Counted from the stretch's first letter, positions 13,209 to 25,100 are shown. The stretch: DNA of 64,000 bases from Benincasa hispida (GCF_009727055.1 NC_052349.1:30627324-30691323), one strand, 5' to 3'. Program-made: numbers and translations. Notes: generated from the letters alone by a model not told the origin.

Positions 13209-13386
13209 CCTAGAAAGATTCTCGAAGACTTTCTAATATTATCAAAATCAAGCCCCAGCCAACTTGACTTATTTAAACGGGAGATCTCGGTCGAGCTGCT
13301 TCGCCCCTCTTTCCTTTCCTAGAAAGATTCTCGAAGACTTTCTAATATTATCAAAATCAAGCCCCAGCCAACTTGACTTATTTAAA
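13209..13386 (+). repeat. 69-bp direct repeat, two exact-looking copies 40 bp apart
   Basis: 13209-13277 and 13318-13386 begin CCTAGAAAGATTCTCG and end TTTAAA, with no difference that I can see. Short identical direct repeats of this kind are typical of recombining organellar DNA and support, but do not prove, the mitochondrial origin of the block. Confidence 0.9.
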
Positions 13387-15120
13387 ACCCCCAATTGGTA
13401 TGAGATACCCGGAATGGGGGTATTGGTATAGACACCTTACTCCTCGCTCTTAAAGTGAGTTTGCTTCCGAGCCTAGTAGCTAAGTAGCTAGTAGTAAGCT
13501 ATGAAAGCCATGGTAGCTGTTCTTGGCTGTTGAGTTTAGGCAGCTAGTGCTATGGAACTCATGTGCAGTCGGAGGTTCCCCGGGGTTGTCTCTTTCCTGC
13601 TTTTAGGAGCAAGCTACCTTATTTAAGTAACTAGTATTTAATTAAGGTTTGGAACCTCGAGTAGCTATGCTCGTCTCCTATGAGATTAGATATCCTGAGT
13701 AGGTGTGGGCTCTTCCTTATTAACTTATTAATGTGTTTGAAGCCTGGACTGAGTGACTTTCTTCCTAACCACTAATGCACCAATGTGATTTTCATGTTTG
13801 AATTATCTGCCATTGTTTGATTAGTCTCATGAAACTGTAAAACATTCTTTCTGGTGCTCCTAGGGGATATCAAGATGGGACGGCTAGTGGTATCGGAACT
13901 TCGTCCGCGTTGTTGGGCTACCAATGGATGATTTGATCTGAAAGCATAGAACATCTAGTTGATCCGGTCTTGATAGCTGTTTGTAGTTCCTACTAGTATC
14001 TATTAGAAAGCTATGAAAGGCAGGCAATCCATTCAAGCTAGTTATAGCCCGTAGTCTAATATGCCAACAAGCGTAGGCTAATGGTACAGGCAATAACCTC
14101 TTCAAGCCCGTAAGCTAAGCAAGGCAAGGAATGGATTAGATGGTTGCTCTCTTCCCTTTGTCAGTCAGATATATGGGAAGAGAGGCCTCTAAAGTCTCTC
14201 GGCTTTTCCAAGGATTTTTTCTTTTTCTCCTCTAATAAGAAAAAAATAGCTCTAAGAGATCGTAGTCCTTATATCTCCTCAAGAGCTTTCCTCGCCTCGC
14301 TGCCAACAAGAAAGAAATTTCGTTATGCGGCAAAGCGGATGAACTACCTAACTAAGGGAAGGGGGAAGAAGGGTCAAACACCTGATATGACTAAGCGCTA
14401 GGGGAGACTCTTATACCTGCACCTTCCATAGCTTACCAAATTCTTAGGGAATGGTTAAGGAATCGAATACTGATTTAGTGCACCTGTCGTTAATCGAAAA
14501 TGGAAGATCGATCGGACCGATCCTCAGTTGATTCATTTTGGTCTGGTGTGGAAGATTTATGACATGGTTGCGGTAAAGGGTATAAATTTCCGAGTACCTA
14601 TCTTGGACGTTGGTACCGGCCTCCCTTTAGGAGGTTATGTATTAGTTGGTATCAATGGTACAGCTTTCTTGGTGTGTGCTCTAGGTTTGACATAACCTAA
14701 AGTAGGACGTGGTATCGTGCTTCTTAGTGTTTTGATACACTTTGGAGAAGATCCCACGGTTATGACCATCAGCTTACTTACCCTAGCACAGGGGGCTCAG
14801 AAAACGAAACTGATAAATGAATGAACTTAGCCATATCCTTCATTTCAGTACTTTTGCTCCCTTCAACACGTCCCTCTACTCAACTTGGTAACCTTTTCCG
14901 ATCCATTCTTAGCTCAGAAAAAATAGGAAATTTTTTAGAGAAAGAAAGGCCTAGCCGAAGGAGAAGGAGGCAAGCTTTAGCTTATGATTTCCATTGTCCA
15001 ATCAACTAATGGGGTTTTGGGGTGTGCAACTTGAACTGCTTAATCTATTCCAGAATGTCAAAGAAATGGTTGCCCTAATCAATAAGCGGGGTTGACGATT
15101 CCGTAGACATCGTAGATGAA

Positions 15121-15249
15121 ATACGAACAATAGCACGGGCAAACCAACGCTTTGATGAAAGTTGTGAGCTCTTAGCGATTAGTCNATACGAACAATAGCA
15201 CGGGCAAACCAACGCTTTGATGAAAGTTGTGAGCTCTTAGCGATTAGTC
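15121..15249. other. Assembly join: 64-bp duplication around a single N
   Basis: 15121-15184 and 15186-15249 are identical, separated by one N at 15185. This is most simply two contig ends that overlap but were not merged. True sequence should probably contain one copy. Confidence 0.9.
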
Positions 15250-15811
15250 AGTTCTCTTTTTGGGAGACAAGGGAAGGGCTAAGCCTCATGCTAGTCTATC
15301 TTCACCGTTGAACTCCTGTACGTACTAATGGTGTTACAACATGAAATGAGTCTGTAATTACTATGCTTTGTGGCATTAGGGATCTTGGGAACTTTAGCAA
15401 TAATGGTATTGTTAACCTCCCTAAGCAAACTGCCAGAGTCAAAGAAGGAAAGGATAGCATCCAATACATCTTCTCCTACTATTGATGAATGAGTCAGTGA
15501 GTGAAGTATGGATTGAGGAGCAAGGTAAGTACGTATGATCAGTAAGTGCAAGTGTCTCTGTTGATCCCACACACAACTAAAGCAGATGAAGAACAATAGT
15601 GAGCAACAAGCTAAGCCAATAAGCAAAGCCACCTTTGAGTCAATCATAGGAGAACCGAAAGATCTGGCAAATGTCTCGGAGGGGGTTAAAGATTCTTTCA
15701 AAGTTTCTTATTGCGAAAGGAATGGCATTCTAGAAGCTCTCACTCAAACAAGGACTTCCTACACTATACTACCATCAGTCTGAACATTTTTTATTTAGCC
15801 TTAAAAAAAGA

Positions 15812-16695
15812 TTTAAAATTAAACACTTGAAAAATTAAACCAAACATCCTCTAAGTTATTGTAGGGTGTTTGTTGATATTACTTTTTTTCTTTTCTTTTA
15901 TTTTTTAAACTTTAGGCTAGAGTATTTGTATTCATTTTTTAGTTTCATTACCTTATTGAGATTATTTAGTTTCATAAGTTTAGTTTTTTTAAAAAAAAAA
16001 AAATTTATATGTTTTGTAATTTTTTTTTGTTTATATTCGTGTATTTTGCCAAAATGAATTCAATTATTGTTGTCTTTTCTCTTAGTTATTAGGTTGTGCC
16101 TACAATCATGGAAAAGAAGCTAATAATTTCCCCTGAATTTTTCTGCAATAAGTGTTTGACTCTTTGAAATGTTTTTGGGTACATATCCTCGTTCTTGTGC
16201 ATTTTGACTAAGCATTGCTCATTTTGAAAGTTTATGGTACCTTTTATTGTGGACTTCTTCTTATGGATTCTACTCTATGCATTGACAGCTATGTAAGTAA
16301 GTAAAATTTTTATTGCAACCTCATCTTGCACAACCGGTTGTTAGTTAATAACCACTTAATTACTTTTGGTACTATGATATATATACTTAACATAATGATT
16401 ACATTGACAAGCCTTTTTCTCATTAAATTTGTAGTATGGTAATTTCTCACTTATAAATTTTTTGTAACAAGACATGGTGAGACTTACTGATTAGTATGGA
16501 TGTTTCATCGTTGGTGGTTAATAAGTAATATGTATAAGTTCTCTTTCTCTCTTGCTCTTTTTTGTCTCATTTGTTTCTTGAATTGCCATATTTTGATGGG
16601 AAACTAGCAGGATATGAACTCGCAGAAGAAGAATTACTCTATCAAAGCATTGATTTTTCTTGAACTTGATTGAAAAATGGTGATTGATGTTGAAC
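15812..16695 (+). repeat. Block 2, copy B, inside the CACTA-like element
   Basis: This is homologous to 4041-4909 across its length. It shares words such as GGTGTTT, a TTAGTTATTAGGTTG splice-acceptor-like site and ATTACTCTATCAAAGCATTG. Intron-like TTGTAG/TTGTAA boundaries and GTAAGTAAA donors are kept in both copies, suggesting an originally spliced noncoding transcript. Between 16696 and the right terminus at 17216 is AT-rich DNA and the sub-terminal repeats. Confidence 0.8.
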
Positions 16696-17375
16696 TTGAT
16701 TGAATTACCCAGTGAATTGTATGCTCAGGATTTAACTATTTTAATTGCTTAAGAATTCTAACTTAAATTATCAAGAGGGCTAACAAGAACAGTACTAAAA
16801 AAAATATAGAGAAACTAAAGGACCATTCAATTATAGAAATATAGGAAAATGTATTGAAATATGCTATAAACTCACAAATAAAATAACAAGATAAACCCTA
16901 GTCTTTCGAGAGGGCTAGTCTCTCCCAAATTCCCAATTAGAAAATCCTCACATAAAGTTCTTCACCCCCTCCCAATACTCCCTCTCCTTCTATTTATAGA
17001 AATATTCAGTAACTAACTTCTCATTTAATTACCCCTATACCCTTTACTAGTACTATACTAATATTCTACTAATACTCCTATTATTTCTATAGCTAGGGGC
17101 CTTACACATACTTTGGTCTTCAATGTAAATATATATATATATTGTTGGTTTGAATGGACATTGTACCCCTATAATGTTGGTTTTAAACTGACATTAGAGC
17201 TAGTTTTGTCGTAATGTATGTTTTTTATTTGTTATTTTTGCATTTTAAGAATATTACATCATAGATAAAGATAAACACTTGACCCTTCATTTTTTTTTAA
17301 AAAAAGTAGAAATGCTTTAGACGGTAGAATTATGGTCAACAATATGCTAATTAATAAATATCAGTATGTGTCAAA

Positions 17376-17450
17376 GTGAGTATTAGCTCAGTGGTACATG
17401 ACCTTCGTCTCTAGAAGTTGAAGGTTTGATCCACACCTCTGTAATTGTAC
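17376..17450 (+). mobile_element. tRNA-derived SINE head (candidate)
   Basis: A box A-like TTAGCTCAGTGG (17383-17394) is followed 28 bp later by a box B-like GGTTTGATCC (17423-17432), the arrangement of an internal RNA polymerase III promoter. The sequence cannot fold into a full tRNA with a paired acceptor stem. It runs into AT-rich DNA, so a tRNA-related SINE head is more likely than a tRNA gene. Confidence 0.55.
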
Positions 17451-17569
17451 ACATAAAATAATAAATAAATATTAGTATATGACATAATAGTGAAGGAGAT
17501 TTTTAAAAATAAAACAATAAGGAAAAATAGTTTCACAAATTTAAAAATTTAATTATAGTTGTGATATCA

Positions 17570-17720
17570 CATATAGACGTTGATCGAAATCTATCAGTGT
17601 TTATCAGTGATAAAAACTAATAGAAGTCTATCATTGATAAAAGCTTATAGAAATCTATCAGTGTCTATCAGTGATAGAAATTGATAGAAGTCTGCTATTG
17701 ATACTATCATTGATAGAGAT
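17570..17720. repeat. Imperfect tandem array of a palindromic TCTATCAGTGATAGA-type unit
   Basis: CTATCAGTG and TGATAGA words alternate about ten times. Each unit is nearly its own reverse complement, so single strands could form serial hairpins. A shorter set recurs near 18945-19023, immediately before a copia LTR. No coding potential. Confidence 0.75.
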
Positions 17721-18417
17721 TTTTTTTTTTTTTGCTACGTCCGTAAATAGTTTGACATTTTTTTCTATATATGAAAATCTCTCTAATATCAAGACAAGCA
17801 TGTCCATTTATTTTTATTTTTCATGATGAGTAGCTAAATTAGAGGAGAGCTGAGGTAAAAATACCACCATTCTGGTGAACATAACTTGTGGGTGATACTT
17901 GGTTTTAGTAACGTGGAAATACATTATTATGCTTGAATCTTTTTGGCTGATCGAAGAGAGTATTAGCTCTTCAACTGCTTAATAGTGTAAGGAAGAGTGA
18001 ATCAATGTCTAAACAGAGATAGAGTTTTCCATTCTACGTCATGAGCAAAAGCATTAAATAACTGTAGACACATGGTGTGAATGAGGTAATATTATCCGAG
18101 AAGATAGATTTAAACACCGAGTTGTTCTACATACCAAGTTGTTAGTTCACAGGTTTTGTTCAAAAGAAGAGTGGTATTAGCCTCAACCCTCATTCATCCT
18201 TCAAACATCACCATCTAAACTTAGACAATATTATTATAAGGGTAGAAAAGTCCATAGTCGATACAAACTTAAAAGTATAATAATTACTAAGGGCGGATTT
18301 ATGAAGGGCCAGGGACTGCCCGTCAACTAGTTACGAGGTAAATAAATGTATACCATTTTTTTAACCTATGAAATTTGTAGTTAAATTTAGTTATGATTAT
18401 TATGTTTCTATTTTTAA

Positions 18418-18449
<32 letters not shown>

Positions 18450-19023
18450 CTAATTAGCCATCTATGCTTAGTGGTCGTTAGGGTTTATTTTTCAAATATA
18501 TATGTTTTAATTTCCAACTTCATGTGCATTACTATATATATTTATTTATTTTAATTTTTTATACATTCAAAATATGTAGAAAATTTTAATCTTATTTTAA
18601 TTTTTCTCACATATACATATTGTAATAAACAAAAAAATTTGGATCCTTGGTAAACTATTTTGCTAAAATCAATTGAATGAAAAAAAAAAAAACTTAGTTC
18701 TATTTTTTTAAAAAAAAATCGATAAATATATGTTTATTTTTTATTTATATATTAAGGTGAATAATTCTATTAAAAGTTTATATTATTTTTTTAGGACTAG
18801 TTGCATAAATGAAATTCAAGCTCGAAATAATATAATATGTAGTACAAGGATAAAATAACTGCATATATAGAGCAAAAAATGGTAAAAGACCAAAAAACCC
18901 ACATCCAGCCACCATTTTTCACGCTACTTCTCGGTTTTCTCAAATTAAAAACTATCACTAATAGCTGCTATCAATAATAGCTTTCAATTTGAGAAGTGTA
19001 TTATCAGTAGCTATCATTGATAG

Positions 19024-20429
19024 TGTTGGGGTTGATGCCCTAAAGCTCGTGGGTCCTATTGTTTGCAATTGTATTGTACAAATAGTTTAATTATAATAAA
19101 ATTTGAGGTATTTTATTTGACGTTTAGTAGCATTAATCCACAAATCAATAAACAAACATTCAAGGTTATCTTTTGTAGCTTAAACATGTATGTATAGAAA
19201 TATAGATGGATTGTGTTTAAGTGGTGATAACCTGAACAGTCTGTAGTAGATAGATAAGGTCAGATATCTTATTCTGGTGACATTACGAATATGACCCATT
19301 TTGTAAATGTTATAATTGTTGTAAAGTTCTACAAATGATCTGATCCTGATCATTCATGTAGATGTGAGTGGAGGTGTGTTCTATATAAAAGGGTTTGTAT
19401 AAAGTCGGACCACGAAATGAATAGTCTCTCAATATATAACACCATTAATAGTAGAAACTTACATTTCACCAGGATAACCATAAATGATATGACCTAAATC
19501 CTGTGTGAGTTGTGAACTCCTGTTTATAAAGGTGATCATTTAATCTACATGGGTGAGAGTGGTCATTTCGCCAACTCAATATGCCTACCATTTTGGGGAT
19601 TTATCTGATTGGAAAGTTGGGAATATAGCTACACAAAACGGAATTCACTCATTCCATACTGTTAGGGTAAGTAGATAAATTGCTCTCTTAAGGGCTGATT
19701 CTGAGTCTTGAACAATGTGGTGCCACACCCTCTCTTGGCACGAGAGGGGTTTGGTCATAGTTGGACTATGACTTATTGTTCAGTAGAAGGATCAGTGATA
19801 AAAAGTTAGATGTAACTATAGGGGAAAAACAGTAATTTTGACCCATTTGTACTTACGAGCAATTTGTGAAGGTTCATCGCACTGTTGACTGGTTATATCC
19901 AATGGACACATAAAATATATGTGTAGTATGAAGAATGAAATTGTCATTTTTTAGTGAAGCGACCAACAGTTAATGGATGTTGGGTAATTTAATTAAAGGA
20001 GTTTAATTAATTATCCAAATACCACTGAAGCTACAACCTATAGGTCCATTAGGTCCCTTCTGTAGCTCAATTGGGATTATTGAGACTCAAGTTAATTTTG
20101 GATTAATTTGAATTGTTCAAATTAATTGAGAGAAATAATTATGTATGATATAATTACTTTAAATTAATTATATGTGATATAAGTAATATAATGTATTTGA
20201 TACATTATAATATAAAGTTTATTTGAGAGGAAATAAATATTTGAATATGATTCAAATATTAATTATATGAATTAGATTCATATAATTAAATTTAATATGA
20301 TTTTGATTCACATTAAATACCATAAGATATTGAGATATTTTCAAACCATAGGTTATATTATATTTGATGTAATATAAACTATAGGTTATATGTTATATTA
20401 GATATAATATATAGTTTGATATATGTTAT
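19024..20429 (+). repeat. Copia LTR, older member of the family whose LTRs start at 45916 and 60004
   Basis: It starts TGTTGGGGTTGATGCCCTAA, matching TGTTGGGATTGGTGTCCTAA at 45916. It follows that LTR through blocks such as GTATAAAGTCGGACCACGA, TGGGTGAGAGTGGTCAT and GTACTTACGAGC. Divergence and indels are far greater than between the 45916 and 60004 LTRs, so this is an older insertion. No internal region follows; the sequence is cut by another LTR at 20430. Confidence 0.85.
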
Positions 20430-21730
20430 TGATAACTTGTAACTTGTAGAAATACAAGTTATTTTACCTCTTTCATCTAAAACAATTAAGAAAAATCATG
20501 GACAATACAACAGAATTGGTAAGAAATTCATGATTTTATTATATTATGTGGTCGCATGTGTACAAAATCTCCTAACCCTTAAAAGATATAAAAGTATGCT
20601 TCTTGAAATGCAAAAATCCTGTCATGCGATCAACAATTCATCATGGAAAAAATTCCTGACGCCAACATTGAAACCACATAGTTGGAAACGCATAGACTCT
20701 GCGATAGAAGAAAGGGAAGGTGACATGACACATAGGCGATGGAAGTCAAATCAAAGACCAAGTTGGTAGCTGACAAGAAAGGTTCATGGCAGAGCCAATG
20801 AACTTTTAACGCGAAGTAAACGGCACGTCAGGATATGGAATTTAATGTATGTCGTCATAATAATCATCAATAAGAGATAGAAAAGCTACCTCGTGACGCC
20901 TATAAATACCCCACAAGATTTCCATGCAAAAGAGAGTAAGGAGACGTTGGAAAAACTCTGCAAATATCTTCACTTTGCATATTTCTTTCGAGCCCTCGTG
21001 AAACCTTGAGTGAAAGCTCAAGAGCTCTCTTAGAGCAAAAGGGAATCCATCTTCTTCAACACAATTCTCAAGAAGCAGTTGTTTTAAAGAGCCAAAAGGA
21101 GCAAGAAACTGTCACCTACGGCTTGACTTTCTATCTCTATCTCTTTATCTTCTTTTTACTACAGTTGTTCATATCGTGTAAAACGTTGAAAAACTCATTT
21201 TTATCAATACGAATGTATTCATAGTTTATTATTCATCTATCTCTACATCTTTATTCATGAGTAACTCATTTTTGTATGAGTTGAGAATCATTGCAACTAA
21301 CATGAATTAAGTAAAGTCTGATCATGTGTTCAACATGTTTTATGCATGCTTTGTAAGCTATTTGAATCAGTTGAGAGATTGCTTTAAATAGACTGAACCT
21401 ATACTTGAAAATAAGGATTGCTTGCTATTGATGCGATGACACTATTGTTTCGATCTTGACGCTAATTTGTTGTTAAATAAAGGCGATGAGTTTATGTTCC
21501 CAAGTGTTGAAATGAAAGATGATGAATGCGTTGGAAATCATAATCGTAACAAAAGCAGCTTATGCAATGCGATGGAGTTGTCCGAGGGATAAATTAGGGT
21601 TAAGGCACATATTCACTTATATTCCCTAAGTAAATGCACAAACCATGTGTTCAAGCAAATTACTCGCAAATCATAACTACACTTCTTAGTGTATTTAGTC
21701 ACATTTCCTATTTCTAGGATGCATGCGATG
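20430..21730 (+). repeat. LTR of the family seen as a solo LTR at 60238 (right end not defined)
   Basis: The start TGATAAC.. and the following AGAAATACAAGTTATT resemble TGATAACTGGCAGAAATGC at 60238. Both carry a TATA box (CTATAAATACCCC near 20901, TTTATAAATAGCCC near 60786) at a similar place, after a CGTCAT-rich stretch. It interrupts the copia LTR that begins at 19024. Past about 21730 I lose the similarity, and no pol region follows. Confidence 0.6.
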
Positions 21731-22153
21731 AGCTTTTAATGTAAGAGATATTTCTTTATTTTTAAAGGTAATCTCTTCTTATTTTAAGTTGTCCCTAACA
21801 AGTCACTTAAAAATGTCTAATAGAACTACAAATTTCAATTTTAGATCTAATGATGTTCAAAAATATTTTTTAAAAAAATTAAAAATTAACAATTTTATGG
21901 GACAAAATTTTGTTTTTTTCCCCTCTAATTGAACCTTAAATTTTCAAAATTTAGTTAATAGATTCCTTAATCTTTAAAATATCCAATGATATTTATTAGA
22001 TACAGAGTTAAATTTAATGTCTAATATAACATTAACATTTTAAATATGTAAGAGACTTATTTGATAACAAATTGATATTTTAAAAATCTATTAGACACAT
22101 CTATCAATAATTCGATGACTGTATTAGAAATTTTTTAGTTCCAAAAAAGAAAA

Positions 22154-22156
22154 AAT

Positions 22157-22194
<38 letters not shown>

Positions 22195-22232
22195 GATATA
22201 TATATATAATTATAATATATATTATATATATA
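22154..22232. repeat. (AT)n microsatellite
   Basis: About 79 bp of almost pure alternating A and T with a few interruptions. Likely polymorphic in length. Confidence 0.95.
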
Positions 22233-22364
22233 ATTCACGCGCTATATTTCTATCCTTATATAAATTTGTGTCCCTTAGGTTGATTACTTTTCTTTTGTCA
22301 ATCTCATTTTTTCTATGCAGGATCTCAGTTATTATCACTATTTTCTAATACAAATTAAGGATGT

Positions 22365-22550
22365 GTTTGAAATACATTCCAAAGTGTTTAATTTAAAAAT
22401 AAGTCATTTGAAAAGAAATTGAAGTATTTGGCAACCACTCAAAATAGCTTTTCAAGTATATTTTATTTATATTTTATCAATTTTTATTAAAAAAACAAAT
22501 GTTTAAATAAAAATAAATTTTTTGAAAAAATACTTTCCTCTCAAATCAAA
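22365..22550. repeat. MITE-like repeat, member 1 (paired with 26985-27095)
   Basis: It begins GGATGTGTTTGAAATA and contains TGTTTAATTTAAAAA and ACCACTCAAAATAGC. The same words in the same order occur at 26985-27095. Ends were not resolved, so the superfamily is unknown. Confidence 0.6.
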
Positions 22551-23454
22551 TCCAAGTGGACCTAAATAGAATATAGAGATTTGAACACCTAAAAAACATG
22601 AGTAAATATCAATTATAATTGATTTATACTCGCTGTCGTGGATTTGAATAATTACATTTCATATTTAATGGTTAGTATATATCATTACGATAATAGTTTG
22701 TTTAAAATTAAAATTAGCCAGTTTTGAAAACAAAAAACCATATTCCCACGTCCCTTTGAATGTTCTCTGGTAACTAATTAAATAATAGAAAAGTCAACAT
22801 TTAAAATTTATAATACTTATTAATTAATAATTGTAGACTTTACACTTGGAAATTTTGTGCTTTCTTATACGGGTTAAATGGCTGCGTTTTTTGTTTGAAA
22901 ATGTTAATCATCAAAAAGTTAATGCCCCTGCCTAATAATCTTCATTTAATTTAATTCTTTTTTTTAAGAAACTTTTATTCAACTTTATGCATTTAAATGA
23001 TGCTTCGTTATGCCGGTAAGAATTTAGCTTAAATGACACTTGTATACAAAAAGAAATGATGCTTCATGTAATAGGGGTTTTTTTTCCGTTCTCCTTTGAT
23101 TTCAACGATTTGTGAGATTAAAACGATTCGAACTTAATTTTTTTTTTTTAGAATAAACAACAACAAACAACTACAAGATTATATTTTAAGCCAAAGGCAA
23201 CAAAAACTATTCAAGATAAGGAATCTAAAGTAAACTAGATGTTCGATCCTGCAATGTTTGACGAGCAACACAATGAACTAGCTTATTTTGACTAGAGGAG
23301 CATGAGAGAAAGCAATAATACCTAGTTGACCACCTCCTTCCTTTGCCTTAGCAATAAGTAAAGAGACTTAAAACTTTTTAATTGGAAATATATTAATAAA
23401 AATATATATTTTTCTTGAATGTGTCAAATCTCAAGATAATGTTATTATAAGGTT

Positions 23455-23555
23455 TTTTTTTCTTAAGTACAACAAATGGGGATGACGATTGAACCTTCGA
23501 TGCTATAAAAAGGTAGTACATTTCAACTACGTGGCTGAGCTAGGTTTACTTTGGT
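23455..23555 (-). mobile_element. tRNA-derived SINE head on the minus strand (candidate)
   Basis: On the - strand a box A-like CCTAGCTCAGCCA (23532-23544) precedes a box B-like GGTTCAATCGTC (23484-23495). A run of T at 23453-23462 on the + strand would be a 3' poly-A on the - strand. This resembles the candidate at 17376 but has different flanks. Confidence 0.5.
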
Positions 23556-24629
23556 GGGTATGTGTATATACATATAGCCATTGAAAAAATTTGCCTGTTC
23601 AATGGAAAATAAATACATATCTTCTATTTAGTTAATTTTATGTTTAAATTTAATAGTTTTGTTAGTTGATGGACCTTTTGAACCTGTTCTTAAAATCTCA
23701 GAGATTAAAATGACCAATTTTAAATATTAAGAATTAAATGCTCATATTTTTAAAATTTTATGGGAGAAAATGGTTTTTTTTTTTCTAAAGTATATTTTGT
23801 CTTAGATCAATTATTTACAAGATTCTTATTTTAGAAAGTACATAATTTGAAATAATTAACTAAATTAATATTTGATGTATGTGGTGGCAATATATATATG
23901 TATATATGGAGAGAGAGGGAATTATAATGGTTAGGTTGTATATTTGCATTAAACATATTTGCACATAAATGTAAAATGGAAAATGGAGACTAACAAAACC
24001 AATGCAAAATATGGTTGCTATAATAAAATAATCAATAAATTTTTTGATTGCGTACAACAATGTAATATCGAAAATATAATTAACGAAAGATTTTAATGAA
24101 ATTAAAATGAATTTTGACCAAAAAAAAAAAAGAAAAAGAAGATATAAATAGGGGTGTTTAAAAACTCCTACCACCCAAACAATCCGGACTATCTAATTCA
24201 AACTATAAGAGTTGGGTTAGATTAAGTTGAACTTTTTATATTTTTATTAGGTTTGGTTGGATTTCGAGTTGACTAAATAAAGATTAGGTTAATTCAACCC
24301 AACCTGAATTATATATATATATATATATATCTTTATTTAAAGTTTGACTACTTTGAGTTAATGAATTTTTATGAATTTTTAATATTTTTGTTTTAAAATT
24401 GCTATGATGTTTGTATTTGTTTAAAGTTTGTAATAAATATTATAGATATTTGGTTTTAAACCTTTGAATTTTATAAAATTTTAGTTATTAGTCATGTATG
24501 GTAGATAAATTTACGTATTTAAAATTAATAAGAAAAAAATAAGTTATAACCCGAGTTGGGTTGGAGACTTTATTTGGATCTTTTAGGTTATCAATCCAAC
24601 CAATTCAATTTTTTGGATTGGTCCAAAAA

Positions 24630-25100
24630 ACTAGGGATGACCATTCAAACCACAAAAATCAAACCATTTCTAAAAAACAGATCGAACCGAAACGAAAACT
24701 CAGTGAAACTAAAAAATGCGGTTTGGTCTGGTTTGAATAAATTTTGAAACTGAATTAATTTGGTTCGGTTTGATTTCAATTTTAAAAACCGAATTTAAAA
24801 TAGAATCGAACCGTTTTTAACTTACATATATATTTTAAAAAGAGTAAAATCGAATTTGAAACCGAATCGTTTTTAATTTAAAGAACAAAACCGAATTTAA
24901 AACTGAATCATTTTAATTTAAAGAACAAAATCGAATTTAAAACCGAACCAAACTGAATTGAACCATTTTTTAATTAAAAAAATATATAACATGGATTTTT
25001 TTAAAATGACAAAACTGAATTTGAAACTAAACCGAACCGCATGTTCGAAAATCGAATCAAACCGTTTTAACTCCTTAAAAAAAACATTCTTGACCCAATC
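24630..25100. repeat. Short tandem repeats of a CGAATTTAAAACCGAA-type unit
   Basis: Units starting CGAATTT recur at 24851, 24892 and 24932 (period about 41 bp). Looser copies of AACCGAA and its complement occur from 24680 to 25070, in both orientations. The two 60-residue frames that overlap here are products of this repeat, not genes. Just upstream (24175-24610), GGGTTGG/CCAACCC words form a weak inverted repeat. Confidence 0.6.

Larger units (their letters stand above)
6170..15785. other. Mitochondrial-like DNA segment (candidate NUMT) inside the transposon
   Basis: About 9.6 kb is visibly richer in G+C than its surroundings and lacks their long AT runs. It has the texture of plant mitochondrial intergenic DNA: many short unrelated open frames, frequent CTTAG/CTAAG-type words, short direct repeats (13209 and 13318), and decayed gypsy and copia pol fragments of the kind long known from plant mitochondrial genomes. 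I could not recognise an intact mitochondrial gene, rRNA or tRNA. Both borders fall between the two blocks shared with copy A. The assignment to mitochondria is inference; alternatives are a mosaic of nuclear repeats or DNA from another source. The frames of 60-136 codons here are not called as genes. Confidence 0.55.
5435..17216 (+). mobile_element. Non-autonomous CACTA (En/Spm-like) transposon with a large foreign insert
   Basis: The left end reads TACTACAAGAAA, one base from the plant CACTA consensus CACTACAAGAAA. The right end reads TTTTGTCGTAATG, a mutated form of the complementary terminus. A 3-bp direct repeat TAT flanks both ends (5432-5434 and 17217-17219), the target-duplication size of CACTA elements. 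Sub-terminal copies of ATGTCGGTT and AAACCGACATT, in both orientations, occur at about 5458-5595 and again at 17135-17195, as is usual for this superfamily. No TNPA/TNPD-like transposase is visible, so mobility would need a helper. Inside are shared blocks 1 and 2 with the mitochondrial-like insert between them. Confidence 0.78.
17217..19023. other. AT-rich intergenic DNA with simple repeats
   Basis: No gene is supported. The stretch holds a SINE candidate (17376-17450), a palindromic tandem array (17570-17720), a homopolymer palindrome of T then A (about 18418-18449), and a second small set of CTATCA/TGATAG repeats (18945-19023). Confidence 0.6.

Noticed and set aside
15291..15701. 136-codon - strand frame near the right border of the mitochondrial-like block
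   Set aside because: No recognisable domain; amino-acid make-up looks random, and a + strand frame overlaps it.
18418..18449. T-run followed by A-run, a perfect homopolymer palindrome
   Set aside because: Probably slippage in AT-rich DNA; not enough to call a terminator or origin.
20430..22327. A possible complete solo LTR from TGATAAC (20430) to CTCA (22327) with GTTAT on both sides
   Set aside because: The right end does not resemble the end of the related solo LTR at 61926, and a 7-base match (CAGTTAT) within 2 kb is expected by chance fairly often.
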